A stretch of 6,131 nt of DNA from Methanoregula sp. (lineage in GTDB: Archaea > Halobacteriota > Methanomicrobia > Methanomicrobiales > Methanospirillaceae): positions 1 to 6,131 of the forward strand of contig DUHF01000047.1 in assembly GCA_013331015.1 (NCBI GenBank), given 5' to 3'. Numbering within the stretch: the first letter of the stretch is position 1; each line of letters begins with the position of its first letter. A program made the position numbers and the translations under genes. This document shows positions 1 to 5,482 of this stretch, one piece after another. The notes under the pieces are model-generated. The model was given only the letters and a program-made list of their open reading frames with translations. It ran no database searches and was not told where the DNA came from.

Positions 1-168
1 TTTCATAGGAAATTATTCCCACAGCATCCTTTTGTAAAAATTACTATGGTGACCCCCCCGCTACGCGACAATGACGTATTCCCTGCACCTGATTTTGTGA
101 CCGCCGCACTGCGCCCCGTCCCCTCCGGGGGACTGGAGGTGCAAGAGAGGGCCTGCACAAATCAATTG
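1..168. other. Non-coding flank with inverted repeats
   Basis: I see no convincing gene here. A 61-codon open frame starts at 46, but its translation is low-complexity and basic with no domain pattern, and it runs antisense into the lipoprotein gene. The stretch holds a perfect 6-bp hairpin (GTCCCC at 118-123, loop TCCG, GGGGAC at 128-133), enclosed by TGCACCT at 84-90 and AGGTGCA at 137-143. No T-run follows the hairpin on either strand, so it is not an obvious terminator. Confidence 0.4.
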
Positions 169-192
169 AAAAAAGGATTTGGATTTATCCTT
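169..192 (-). terminator. Probable terminator of the lipoprotein gene
   Basis: Read on the minus strand, directly after the TGA stop at 194-196, AAGGAT (192-187) can pair with ATCCTT (178-173) around an 8-base loop. The 3' arm runs into a T-run that continues to 169. The stem is short and AT-rich, but the position right behind the stop and the T-run fit a transcription end; in archaea the U-tract alone often suffices. Confidence 0.5.
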
Positions 193-193
193 A

Positions 194-685
194 TCACATC
201 TTTCCCGGGAACGGGTAGAGCCCGTCGATGACCGTGTACTCGATCCCAGAGGTCATCACGACATCGACTTTGACGCGGTCGGTCCTGGTCGTACCCATCT
301 GGGTGACGCTCGTGCCGATGCCCGGGTCGTCCCGGGTCTGAACGTCCGTGACGCAATCGGAGCGGATGAGCGTGACGGTCATGGTCTGGACCATGCCGAG
401 GCCCTGGCCGCCGTTGAACCGCGTGGTGATGGTCGGGTCTTCCGAGATGGTGTTCCGGTCCACCGTGATGCTCACCGACTCATAGTCCGGCACCACCTGC
501 GTTGGCCCGGGGGTGGGGGAGCAGGTCGGGGTTTGCGGGACCGGGGTTTCGACCGGCAATGGCGTGAGTGGTTGGGCGAGGGTTGGCGTCGGGGTTGCTG
601 CCGCGGCCTGCGGCTGGGTGCAGCCGGCAGCAAGGATGCAGGCAAGAGACACGATCGCGATGACAAGAATGGAGCAGATCTTCAT
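194..685 (-). CDS. Small secreted lipoprotein, Pro/Thr-rich linker
   Basis: The 163-residue product has a lipoprotein signal: K2, a hydrophobic core at about residues 3-20, and the lipobox LAAGC with Cys22 as the predicted lipidated residue. Residues about 27-66 form a linker dominated by Pro, Thr and Ala, a stalk common in cell-surface lipoproteins of Methanomicrobiales. Residues 67-163 alternate hydrophobic and polar residues and look like an all-beta domain, ending with TDRVKVDVVMTSGIEYTVID. Cys55 and Cys111 are the only cysteines after Cys22 and might pair. The frame is open upstream to 883, but ATG at 685 is chosen because it places the signal peptide at the N-terminus; no strong ribosome binding site is visible. 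A TATA-like box lies about 70 bases upstream. It is a single-gene unit with a terminator right after it. Function unknown; probably displayed on the outer face of the membrane. Confidence 0.8.
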   Translation of the reverse strand: MKICSILVIAIVSLACILAAGCTQPQAAAATPTPTLAQPLTPLPVETPVPQTPTCSPTPGPTQVVPDYESVSITVDRNTISEDPTITTRFNGGQGLGMVQTMTVTLIRSDCVTDVQTRDDPGIGTSVTQMGTTRTDRVKVDVVMTSGIEYTVIDGLYPFPGKM

Positions 686-754
686 GATACCAGATCTTCT
701 TTCATGGGAATTTAGCGTTATTCTTCGGACGCGTTCCGCCTCCATACTACAAAG

Positions 755-763
755 CATATATAA
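755..763 (-). promoter_or_regulatory. TATA box for the lipoprotein gene
   Basis: The minus strand reads TTATATATG here, preceded by an A-rich CACAAAA that could act as a BRE. Archaeal transcription usually starts about 25 bases downstream, near 730, which would give a leader of about 45 bases before the ATG at 685. Because the core is nearly symmetric, a plus-strand use toward the 969 gene cannot be excluded, though it would leave a leader of roughly 180 bases. Confidence 0.5.
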
Positions 764-796
764 TTTTGTGGATAACGCGTGAAAGGATGCCGACCC

Positions 797-811
797 TGGC
801 CGGCCCGGCCA
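797..811. repeat. 15-bp palindrome in the 686-968 gap
   Basis: TGGCCGG (797-803) and CCGGCCA (805-811) are perfect inverted copies around one central base. A second perfect palindrome, ACCGGCCGGT, follows at 831-840. The shared CCGGCC core recurs near 924, 945 and 962 before the gene at 969. These may be operator-like sites, or only a consequence of high GC and a favoured hexamer. Confidence 0.35.
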
Positions 812-895
812 AACGATGCGTTGGGCAGCCACCGGCCGGTGCACGAAAAAAAAAATGAAGCGGAGATGATCGCATAGACTCACACAATCTCATCA

Positions 896-907
896 CGGAA
901 CGTTCCG
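896..907. repeat. 12-bp perfect palindrome upstream of the 969 gene
   Basis: CGGAACGTTCCG is self-complementary over 12 bases and ends 61 bases before the ATG at 969. About one or two such palindromes are expected by chance in 6 kb, so only its location in the gap between two divergent genes makes it a candidate regulator site. The rest of the gap has an A-run at 845-855 and a weak TATA-like TACAAAA near 934-940, about 30 bases before the ATG. Confidence 0.3.
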
Positions 908-968
908 GTACCGCAGGTGAACACCGGCCGCTGTACAAAACTCTGGCCGGAAATATCGGGGGCCGGCC

Positions 969-1418
969 ATGAGCCGGGGGCGCAAGCCGCTCGTTGCATT
1001 GCGCGAGGCCGGGCAGATCGCCCGGAAGCGGGGCGAGGTCCGGCACTTTGCGCACGAGCCGGGCATGATCTGCAACTTCGTGATCTACTGCATGTTCCTG
1101 ACCGCCCATGTCCGGATCAAGCGGGTCAGCCGGCTCCGCTGTCCGCTTTCGGTGATCGAGCGGGAGGCGGCCGATGCTCTTATAACGCTCCGGGCCATTG
1201 CATCCGGGCCCGGGATCTCCCGCGAGCTCTGGGTGTACCTGCCACGCGGGTCGTTCCGGTTCTTCCGCGTCACGGAGACCGGGCTCATCGAGCTCGATCG
1301 CGACGGGGCGGTGATCCCAAAGCAGCCGGAGCCGGCTCCGGCCCGGCCGGCGACTCCTGCATCCCGTCCGCCGGCCCCTGCCCCCCCGCCGGGGTCTCCA
1401 TCGGAGAGGATCTCCTGA
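969..1418 (+). CDS. Uncharacterised 149-residue protein, Pro-rich tail
   Basis: I do not recognise a named family. The first about 115 residues look like a compact, basic alpha/beta domain: an N-terminal segment rich in Arg/Lys, a hydrophobic stretch CNFVIYCMFLTAHVRIKR (35-52), a likely helix at about 61-78, then two probable strands, SRELWVYLP (84-92) and GSFRFFRVTETGLIEL (94-109). Residues 118-149 are almost all Pro, Ala, Arg and Ser, a disordered tail. Similar small proteins with a SRELW...RFFRV pattern occur, as far as I recall, in several Methanomicrobiales; this is memory, not a search. ATG at 969 is the only ATG/GTG/TTG between the upstream in-frame stop at 918-920 and the domain; GGGGG at 958-962 is a weak ribosome binding site. 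A competing frame from 917 lacks this ordered pattern. It is monocistronic, with a terminator 56 bases after the stop. Confidence 0.7.
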   Translation: MSRGRKPLVALREAGQIARKRGEVRHFAHEPGMICNFVIYCMFLTAHVRIKRVSRLRCPLSVIEREAADALITLRAIASGPGISRELWVYLPRGSFRFFRVTETGLIELDRDGAVIPKQPEPAPARPATPASRPPAPAPPPGSPSERIS

Positions 1419-1473
1419 AAAAGATCGGGTCGGGTAAGGATTGACCCCCTGTAAAATGCCCGGATCGGCAATC

Positions 1474-1511
1474 GGGGCCCGTATAACAGACTTTGTCCGG
1501 GCCCCTTTTTT
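1474..1511 (+). terminator. Intrinsic-type terminator after the 969 gene
   Basis: GGGGCCCG (1474-1481) and CGGGCCCC (1498-1505) form a perfect 8-bp GC stem with a 16-base loop, followed at once by six T residues (1506-1511). It lies 56 bases beyond the stop codon at 1416-1418 and is the strongest terminator-like element in the window. Confidence 0.8.
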
Positions 1512-1849
1512 CATGGGCCGGAGAAGTACCTTAATCGCGGAAAAACGATACAATGAGCCCGGATTCCTGCCATTATAACGCCCGGACGGTTTTTCCTCCC
1601 ATCGGAGATTCCAAGAAACGCTAATAGAACCAAATTACGTGGAGAAAGTCCGCCACGATCGTGGTACAGCGGGCGGTTTTGACCGGAGGCGGGGGTTTGG
1701 GGACGGAAAAGATCCCGGGTTGCATGAGAAGACGGTCAGGTCCGACCCGGGCCCACTACCCTGTGACTGGGGGTCCGGGCTCTCCGGGAACAGTACGGGT
1801 CTTGTATCCGTTCCTCGCGTGCGTCAGGTTCATGAGCTAGCGATGCAAA
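1512..1849. other. Stem-rich non-coding region before fic
   Basis: About 340 bases with no convincing coding frame; a 74-codon frame opening with GTG at 1639 is basic and low in hydrophobic residues. The stretch is rich in potential RNA stems on the plus strand: CGTGG (1638-1642) or CGTGG (1660-1664) with CCACG (1653-1657); CCCGGGTTG (1714-1722) with CGACCCGGG (1743-1751, one G-T wobble); CTGT (1761-1764) with ACAG (1790-1793), enclosing a CCGG/CCGG hairpin at 1775-1787. It could hold an unannotated RNA, a long leader, or simply GC-rich spacer. I could not match it to tRNA, RNase P RNA, SRP RNA or a known riboswitch. Confidence 0.35.
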
Positions 1850-1877
1850 TATCGGCTCAGTGAAAAAAGAGCCGATA
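1850..1877. promoter_or_regulatory. Inverted repeat over the fic promoter; possible operator
   Basis: TATCGGCTC (1850-1858) and GAGCCGATA (1869-1877) are perfect inverted 9-base copies separated by 10 bases, ending 5 bases before the ATG of fic. CAAATAT at 1846-1852 is a weak TATA-like element about 33 bases before the ATG, so the repeat would cover the core promoter and transcription start. That position fits a repressor site. As RNA, the left arm could instead pair (ATATCGG, 1849-1855) with CCGATAT (1878-1884), which includes the first two bases of the start codon. Confidence 0.5.
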
Positions 1878-1882
1878 CCGAT

Positions 1883-2794
1883 ATGAACCCCCCCGACTCC
1901 CATCTCATGGAATGGATACGGCAGAAGAAGGATCGCCTGGATGCCCTAAGCCCGCTCAGTCCGGACCTTGTTACCCGGCTGCACGAGGAGATCCGGCTGC
2001 GGCACACGTACAACTCCAACGCCATTGAGGGAAACACGCTCACGCTATCGGAAACAAAACTCGTGCTTGAAGAGGGAATTACCATCGGAGGTAAATCCCT
2101 CCGCGAACACCTCGAAGCAACCAACAACGCTCAGGGGTACGACCTGATCGTGAGGCTTGCAGGGGAGAAGGCGCCCATAAACCATGTCACGATCCAGCAG
2201 ATCCACGAGATCGTCACCCGCGGGATTCTGGAGGATGCCGGGCGGTACCGGACCCGGAATGTCCGGATCACCGGCGCGAGCAAGTCCCCGGCTGACTGGT
2301 CCCGCATCGTTCGCGAGATGGACACGCTGCTTGCGGCACTTGAAGAACCGGATTCGGATGTTGTTGCCACATCCGCGTATCTCCATCACCGTTTCGTCGC
2401 AATCCACCCTTTCACGGACGGAAACGGCCGGGTTGCCCGGCTCCTCACGAACCTGTACCTGCTCCGGCACGGCTATCCCCCGGTCATCCTCGACAAGAGC
2501 GACCGGCAGAAGTATTACCGGGCGCTCCATGATGCTGATAATGGCGACCTTGCACCATTCACCCGTTTTCTTGCCCGGGCCGTGAGTGATTCGCTCTCGC
2601 ACTGCATCGCGGTTGCCGGAGGCGAAGCGGCGCTGGTCCCGCTTCGCGATCTCGCGAAAGGATCGCCCTACTCGCAGGAATACTTAAGTCTTGCAGCCCG
2701 GAAAGGGCTCCTCGATGCAACCAGGATCGACAATGTGTGGCACGCGTCAGAACGTGCGCTGGAAGCGTATATCCAGAAGCACGGGCGGAAGTGA
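1883..2794 (+). CDS. Fic AMP-transferase with C-terminal DNA-binding domain
   Basis: The 303-residue protein belongs to the Fic family, which usually transfers AMP from ATP to hydroxyl side chains of target proteins. The complete catalytic motif HPFTDGNGRVAR lies at 175-186, with His175 as general base, Asp179 for the metal ion, and Asn181, Arg183 and Arg186 for the nucleotide phosphates. An inhibitory helix motif SNAIEGN sits N-terminally at 45-51, with Glu49 expected to block productive ATP binding, making this a class II, self-inhibited Fic. Residues about 248-303, including SPYSQEYLSLAARKGLLDA, resemble the excisionase/MerR-like helix-turn-helix found at the end of many prokaryotic Fic proteins, suggesting DNA binding. 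No antitoxin gene is adjacent, consistent with in-cis inhibition. No ribosome binding site precedes ATG 1883, so leaderless or near-leaderless translation is likely; ATG at 1907 (Met9) is an alternative start. The target protein is unknown. Confidence 0.93.
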   Translation: MNPPDSHLMEWIRQKKDRLDALSPLSPDLVTRLHEEIRLRHTYNSNAIEGNTLTLSETKLVLEEGITIGGKSLREHLEATNNAQGYDLIVRLAGEKAPINHVTIQQIHEIVTRGILEDAGRYRTRNVRITGASKSPADWSRIVREMDTLLAALEEPDSDVVATSAYLHHRFVAIHPFTDGNGRVARLLTNLYLLRHGYPPVILDKSDRQKYYRALHDADNGDLAPFTRFLARAVSDSLSHCIAVAGGEAALVPLRDLAKGSPYSQEYLSLAARKGLLDATRIDNVWHASERALEAYIQKHGRK

Positions 2795-2799
2795 TTCAC

Positions 2800-2847
2800 C
2801 TATATAACAACAATGAGGATTGCGATTGCCAGCAGGATTTTTCTCAT
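2800..2847 (-). CDS. 15-residue hydrophobic micro-ORF or signal-peptide remnant
   Basis: The stop of the surface-protein gene (TGA, 2846-2844) overlaps an ATG at 2847-2845 as ATGA. The new frame encodes MRKILLAIAILIVVI and ends with TAG at 2802-2800. A G-run (GGGGGG at 2856-2851 on the minus strand) sits 3 bases before the ATG and could act as a ribosome binding site. The peptide has two basic residues and then an unbroken hydrophobic run, just like the start of a signal peptide or a very short membrane peptide. It may be the surviving start of a deleted downstream gene, since the fic gene ends only 6 bases beyond it on the other strand, or a real microprotein, or chance. Low confidence that it is a functional gene. 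Confidence 0.25.
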   Translation of the reverse strand: MRKILLAIAILIVVI

Positions 2848-3956
2848 ACGGTCCCCCCACTCTTTCTCTTCTTCCACCAGAAATACCCGGTAATACTCAG
2901 AATGATGACAATAAAGCCGGCTGTAAGTACCTGCAGGAGCAAAGATCTCAGTTTACCGGTAACATCCGGGACAGGCCGGTTCAGTATCTGGTAGAGAGTA
3001 TCAGCATCGTTATAGGTCTCATTTGCCTGGGCATACGCTTTCTGTGCCATTGATTGCGCATCGGAAAAGTTACCATAATAAATCTCACCTTTTGCCATAC
3101 TTGTATACGCTACAGCAATCTCTCTCTTATTTATAATCGGGAGGAGTTCATGGTGGGATGCGGTTGTTTTGTTCCCTATGCACCATGCAATAATGCCGTC
3201 AATCTGATTGATCCGTTCTTCCGCATCCGCGATCTCCTTCTCCGCCCATGCCTTGTCGAGCAGGCGCTCGCCTTCTGCGATGTCAGCTCTGGCAGCGGTG
3301 ATGTTTTCAAGAGCCGTCATGTATTGAAATTCACGAAGGGCATATGCAGCATCGATCTTTGTCTTTGCCGTTTGGTATTTCGCTTCGGCTCCTGTCGTGT
3401 TCACGCCCATTGCGGCAAATTCATCAATCTCGGTGCGGAATCCCTGAAGATCGTATTTCCAGAACAAGGACTGAGGGGTTATATCAGATGGATTGATGAC
3501 GGTCGCGTGATACTCGTATATACGTTCTGAAGCGGAAATCTCTCCCTTTTCGTTCAGTTCCACAATACGAAGTATGGTAATATTTGAAGTCTGAGTGACT
3601 AACGGTGCCGTTCCTTCGAGCGTGAATCGGACTCCAAATAACTCCGGCACAGGGAACCAATCCAGCAGGTGTTCTTTCCCGCCGTACATCGTACGGTCAT
3701 CCTCGTACCCCTTTGCGATATAATATTGGATCCACTTCTGTTTTTCAAGATCGGTGACTAATCGGATTTCACGCGGCTGATGGATTGCCGGCTGTTCCGG
3801 GAAATCAATTTTCACCGAGACCAGCACCGGAGTTCCCGGGGTCAGCGCTCCTGAGGGTTCGATGGAAATATTTGTGACACTCCACGCAGCCGCTCCCTGA
3901 CAAACCACGAGCACCAGGCACAGCATCACGAACCCGGCCCTGAGAACCTCCCGCAT
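2844..3956 (-). CDS. Secreted, C-terminally membrane-anchored surface protein
   Basis: The 370-residue product starts with a signal peptide (hydrophobic about 8-19, likely cleavage after GAAA at 21-24). Residues about 25-155 look like a beta-sandwich, beginning WSVTNISIEPSGALTPG, a pattern I associate with surface proteins of Methanomicrobiales. Residues about 160-325 are mostly helical and rich in Ala, Glu and Lys, probably antiparallel helices or coiled coil. One membrane helix follows at about 341-361, then a basic tail KKRKSGGTV, giving a large outside domain and a tiny inside tail. Seven N-glycosylation sequons (Asn29, 125, 186, 218, 262, 296, 312) all lie in the outside part. ATG at 3956 is preferred over an in-frame TTG at 3959. 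No ribosome binding site is present and the TATA-like box is about 29 bases away, so the transcript is probably leaderless. The gene looks AT-richer than the tfr genes beside it. Function unknown. Confidence 0.85.
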   Translation of the reverse strand: MREVLRAGFVMLCLVLVVCQGAAAWSVTNISIEPSGALTPGTPVLVSVKIDFPEQPAIHQPREIRLVTDLEKQKWIQYYIAKGYEDDRTMYGGKEHLLDWFPVPELFGVRFTLEGTAPLVTQTSNITILRIVELNEKGEISASERIYEYHATVINPSDITPQSLFWKYDLQGFRTEIDEFAAMGVNTTGAEAKYQTAKTKIDAAYALREFQYMTALENITAARADIAEGERLLDKAWAEKEIADAEERINQIDGIIAWCIGNKTTASHHELLPIINKREIAVAYTSMAKGEIYYGNFSDAQSMAQKAYAQANETYNDADTLYQILNRPVPDVTGKLRSLLLQVLTAGFIVIILSITGYFWWKKRKSGGTV

Positions 3957-3980
3957 CAATAAAAAGAAATATTGGATCTG

Positions 3981-3990
3981 ATATATTGTT
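3981..3990 (-). promoter_or_regulatory. TATA-like box for the surface-protein gene
   Basis: The minus strand reads AACAATATAT, centred about 29 bases before the ATG at 3956. With the usual 22-27 base spacing from archaeal TATA box to start site, the RNA would begin at or within a few bases of the ATG, so it would be leaderless. A second AT-rich element, TTTTAAAT (4003-3996 on the minus strand), lies just upstream. No hairpin ends the tfr transcript in this 62-base gap; a pyrimidine-rich TTCTCTTCTCTATTTT (4013-3998) might serve as a U-rich archaeal terminator. Confidence 0.5.
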
Positions 3991-4018
3991 TCCGATTTAA
4001 AATAGAGAAGAGAACTCC

Positions 4019-5482
4019 CTACTTCTTCCCCTCTTTCCTATCCTTCTCCCGGTACCCTTCCAGCAGCACGGTCGTGATATTCTTCACCGGCTTGTCCGTG
4101 CCGCTCGCGATATGGAACTCGCAGAACGGGCAGGAAGAGATGACGATATCCGCGCCGGTCTTCTTGATCTCGGCATCCCGTTTTTTTGCAAGAGCCGCTG
4201 CCTCATCCGGAATCCCCGATTTCACGCCGCCGCCCGAACCGCAGCAGTAGGAGGGCATCTCCACAAGGTCCACCACCTGCCGGATCAGCTCGCGGGGCTC
4301 GTCCTTCACACCCTGCCCGCGGAGGAGGTGGCAGGGGTCGTGGTACGTTGCTTTGATCGGCAGTTTTGCCGGGGGCTCGATGCCATACTTCGTGAGGAGC
4401 TCGTTGATGTCGATGACCGTAAACGGCTTGTCCTCCGGGTAATCGTTCTTCAGCCTTGTGCCGCAGCCGGCACACATGGTCAGCACGGTATCGATGCCCT
4501 GCGACCGGAAGACTTCGATGTTCTTCTTCTTGAGTTCATCGATGAAGGAGATCTGGCCGGTGCCGATGAGCGGCGAGCCGCAGCAGACCTGGTCGTGCGG
4601 GATGACCACGCGGATGCCGTTTCGCTTCAGCACCTCCATCGCGTCAAGCGCCGTCTGCGGGAGCCGGTTGTTGTACATGCAGCCGACAAAGAACCCGACC
4701 GTTGCCTTTACCGGGCCGTATGGCTCGATGACGTCTCCGACCTGCTCGAGGAACGTGGGCTTATCCCGGCTCACGCTCCGGCCGGTCGCCTTCACCATCG
4801 CCGCGACCTCGAGGTGCCGCGGGAATGTGAACCCCCGCTTGTTTGCCAGGGACCGGAGTTTCTCGATAGCTTTCCTTGGGATCTCAATATCCTTCGGGCA
4901 GACCTTCCAGCAGTCCTGGCAGGTGGTGCAGGTAAAAAGACCGTCCCGCACCGCATCGGCAATCCGGTCGCCGCTGTCCCGGGGATCGAGAGCAAGGCGC
5001 ATCTCCTGCCGCATCGCGGTGGGGCCGAGGAACTTTGTCACGTCCACTGCGGGGCAGACCGAGACGCAGGCAAGGCACTCGATACAGTCCCGCAGCGGCT
5101 TGATGGCATCGATGTCCTCCTTTGCCGGGACCACGGGCTTGTCCTTTGGCATCAGGTGCGCCATCTCCGAAAGCCGCGGGACAAGATCGGTGATGAGGTC
5201 CTTTTTCACGGGGAGGTTTAAAGGTTCGACGGTCATGTTGTCCGTTGCCTCGTGCATGCAGGCAAGCACCGGCTCGCCGTTCACAAGGACAGCGCAGGAG
5301 CCGCACTGGCCCGAGGCGCAGGAGTAGCGGTACGAGAGGGTGGGGTCGATGGTGTCATGGATGGCGTGGAGCACATTGAGTACCCGGGCACCGTCGTTCA
5401 CCTTCACCGTGCAGGTCTTGAAATACGGCTCCTTGTCCGTGTCCGGATCGAACCGTTTGATCGTTACCGTCAGCTCTTTCAT
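4019..5482 (-). CDS. tfrB: Thiol:fumarate reductase subunit B (Fe-S, HdrB/D-like)
   Basis: With TfrA this subunit reduces fumarate to succinate, using CoM-SH and CoB-SH as donors and forming the heterodisulfide CoM-S-S-CoB; the enzyme is cytoplasmic and supplies succinate for biosynthesis. The 487 residues match the family length of about 490. An N-terminal [2Fe-2S] ferredoxin domain carries Cys55, 60, 63 and 75 (CASGQCGSC). Two [4Fe-4S] motifs follow: CIECLACVSVCP (133-144) and CTTCQDCWKVCP (185-196). The C-terminal half has two complete CCG domains as in heterodisulfide reductase HdrB/HdrD: Cys268, Cys300-301, Cys337/Cys340 and Cys384, Cys413-414, Cys451/Cys454, which bind the non-cubane cluster at the thiol site. 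The frame is open further upstream to 5671, but ATG 5482 is chosen: it overlaps the tfrA stop as ATGA, GAGGTG sits 5 bases before it, and the ferredoxin domain begins there. All key cysteines are intact. Confidence 0.96.
   Translation of the reverse strand: MKELTVTIKRFDPDTDKEPYFKTCTVKVNDGARVLNVLHAIHDTIDPTLSYRYSCASGQCGSCAVLVNGEPVLACMHEATDNMTVEPLNLPVKKDLITDLVPRLSEMAHLMPKDKPVVPAKEDIDAIKPLRDCIECLACVSVCPAVDVTKFLGPTAMRQEMRLALDPRDSGDRIADAVRDGLFTCTTCQDCWKVCPKDIEIPRKAIEKLRSLANKRGFTFPRHLEVAAMVKATGRSVSRDKPTFLEQVGDVIEPYGPVKATVGFFVGCMYNNRLPQTALDAMEVLKRNGIRVVIPHDQVCCGSPLIGTGQISFIDELKKKNIEVFRSQGIDTVLTMCAGCGTRLKNDYPEDKPFTVIDINELLTKYGIEPPAKLPIKATYHDPCHLLRGQGVKDEPRELIRQVVDLVEMPSYCCGSGGGVKSGIPDEAAALAKKRDAEIKKTGADIVISSCPFCEFHIASGTDKPVKNITTVLLEGYREKDRKEGKK

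Noticed and set aside
1327..1338. 12-bp palindrome GGAGCCGGCTCC
   Set aside because: It lies in the codons of the Pro/Ala-rich tail of the 969 gene, where GC-rich repeats are expected from composition.
917..1444. Plus-strand frame of 175 codons overlapping the 969 gene
   Set aside because: It is longer than the chosen frame but its translation is low-complexity; the 969 frame has a coherent domain pattern.
747..1553. Long minus-strand open frame opposite the 969 gene
   Set aside because: Its translation is Arg/Pro/Gly-rich without ordered hydrophobic pattern, and it overlaps the lipoprotein promoter, the palindromes and the terminator. It is a high-GC shadow frame.
1639..1680. GGAGAAAGTCC resembles the GAGGAAAGUCC conserved region I of RNase P RNA
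   Set aside because: The other hallmarks are missing: no GGUAAGAGC-type region and no ACAGAAxCCGGCUUA-like 3' element at suitable spacing, and no P1-P3 structure upstream.
1685..1706. G-runs suggesting a G-quadruplex
   Set aside because: Only two runs exceed three G; the others are two long. Weak in a GC-rich genome.
1734..1744. GGTCAGGTCCG resembles the helix 8 side of archaeal SRP RNA
   Set aside because: The essential following GGAAGG...AGCAGC is absent, and the local sequence pairs in a different hairpin.
1639..1863. 74-codon plus-strand frame starting with GTG
   Set aside because: No ribosome binding site, basic low-complexity translation, and the stop falls inside the fic inverted repeat.
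4112..5221. Plus-strand frame of 369 codons opposite tfrB
   Set aside because: It is antisense to a clearly identified gene with all expected motifs and has no family pattern of its own.
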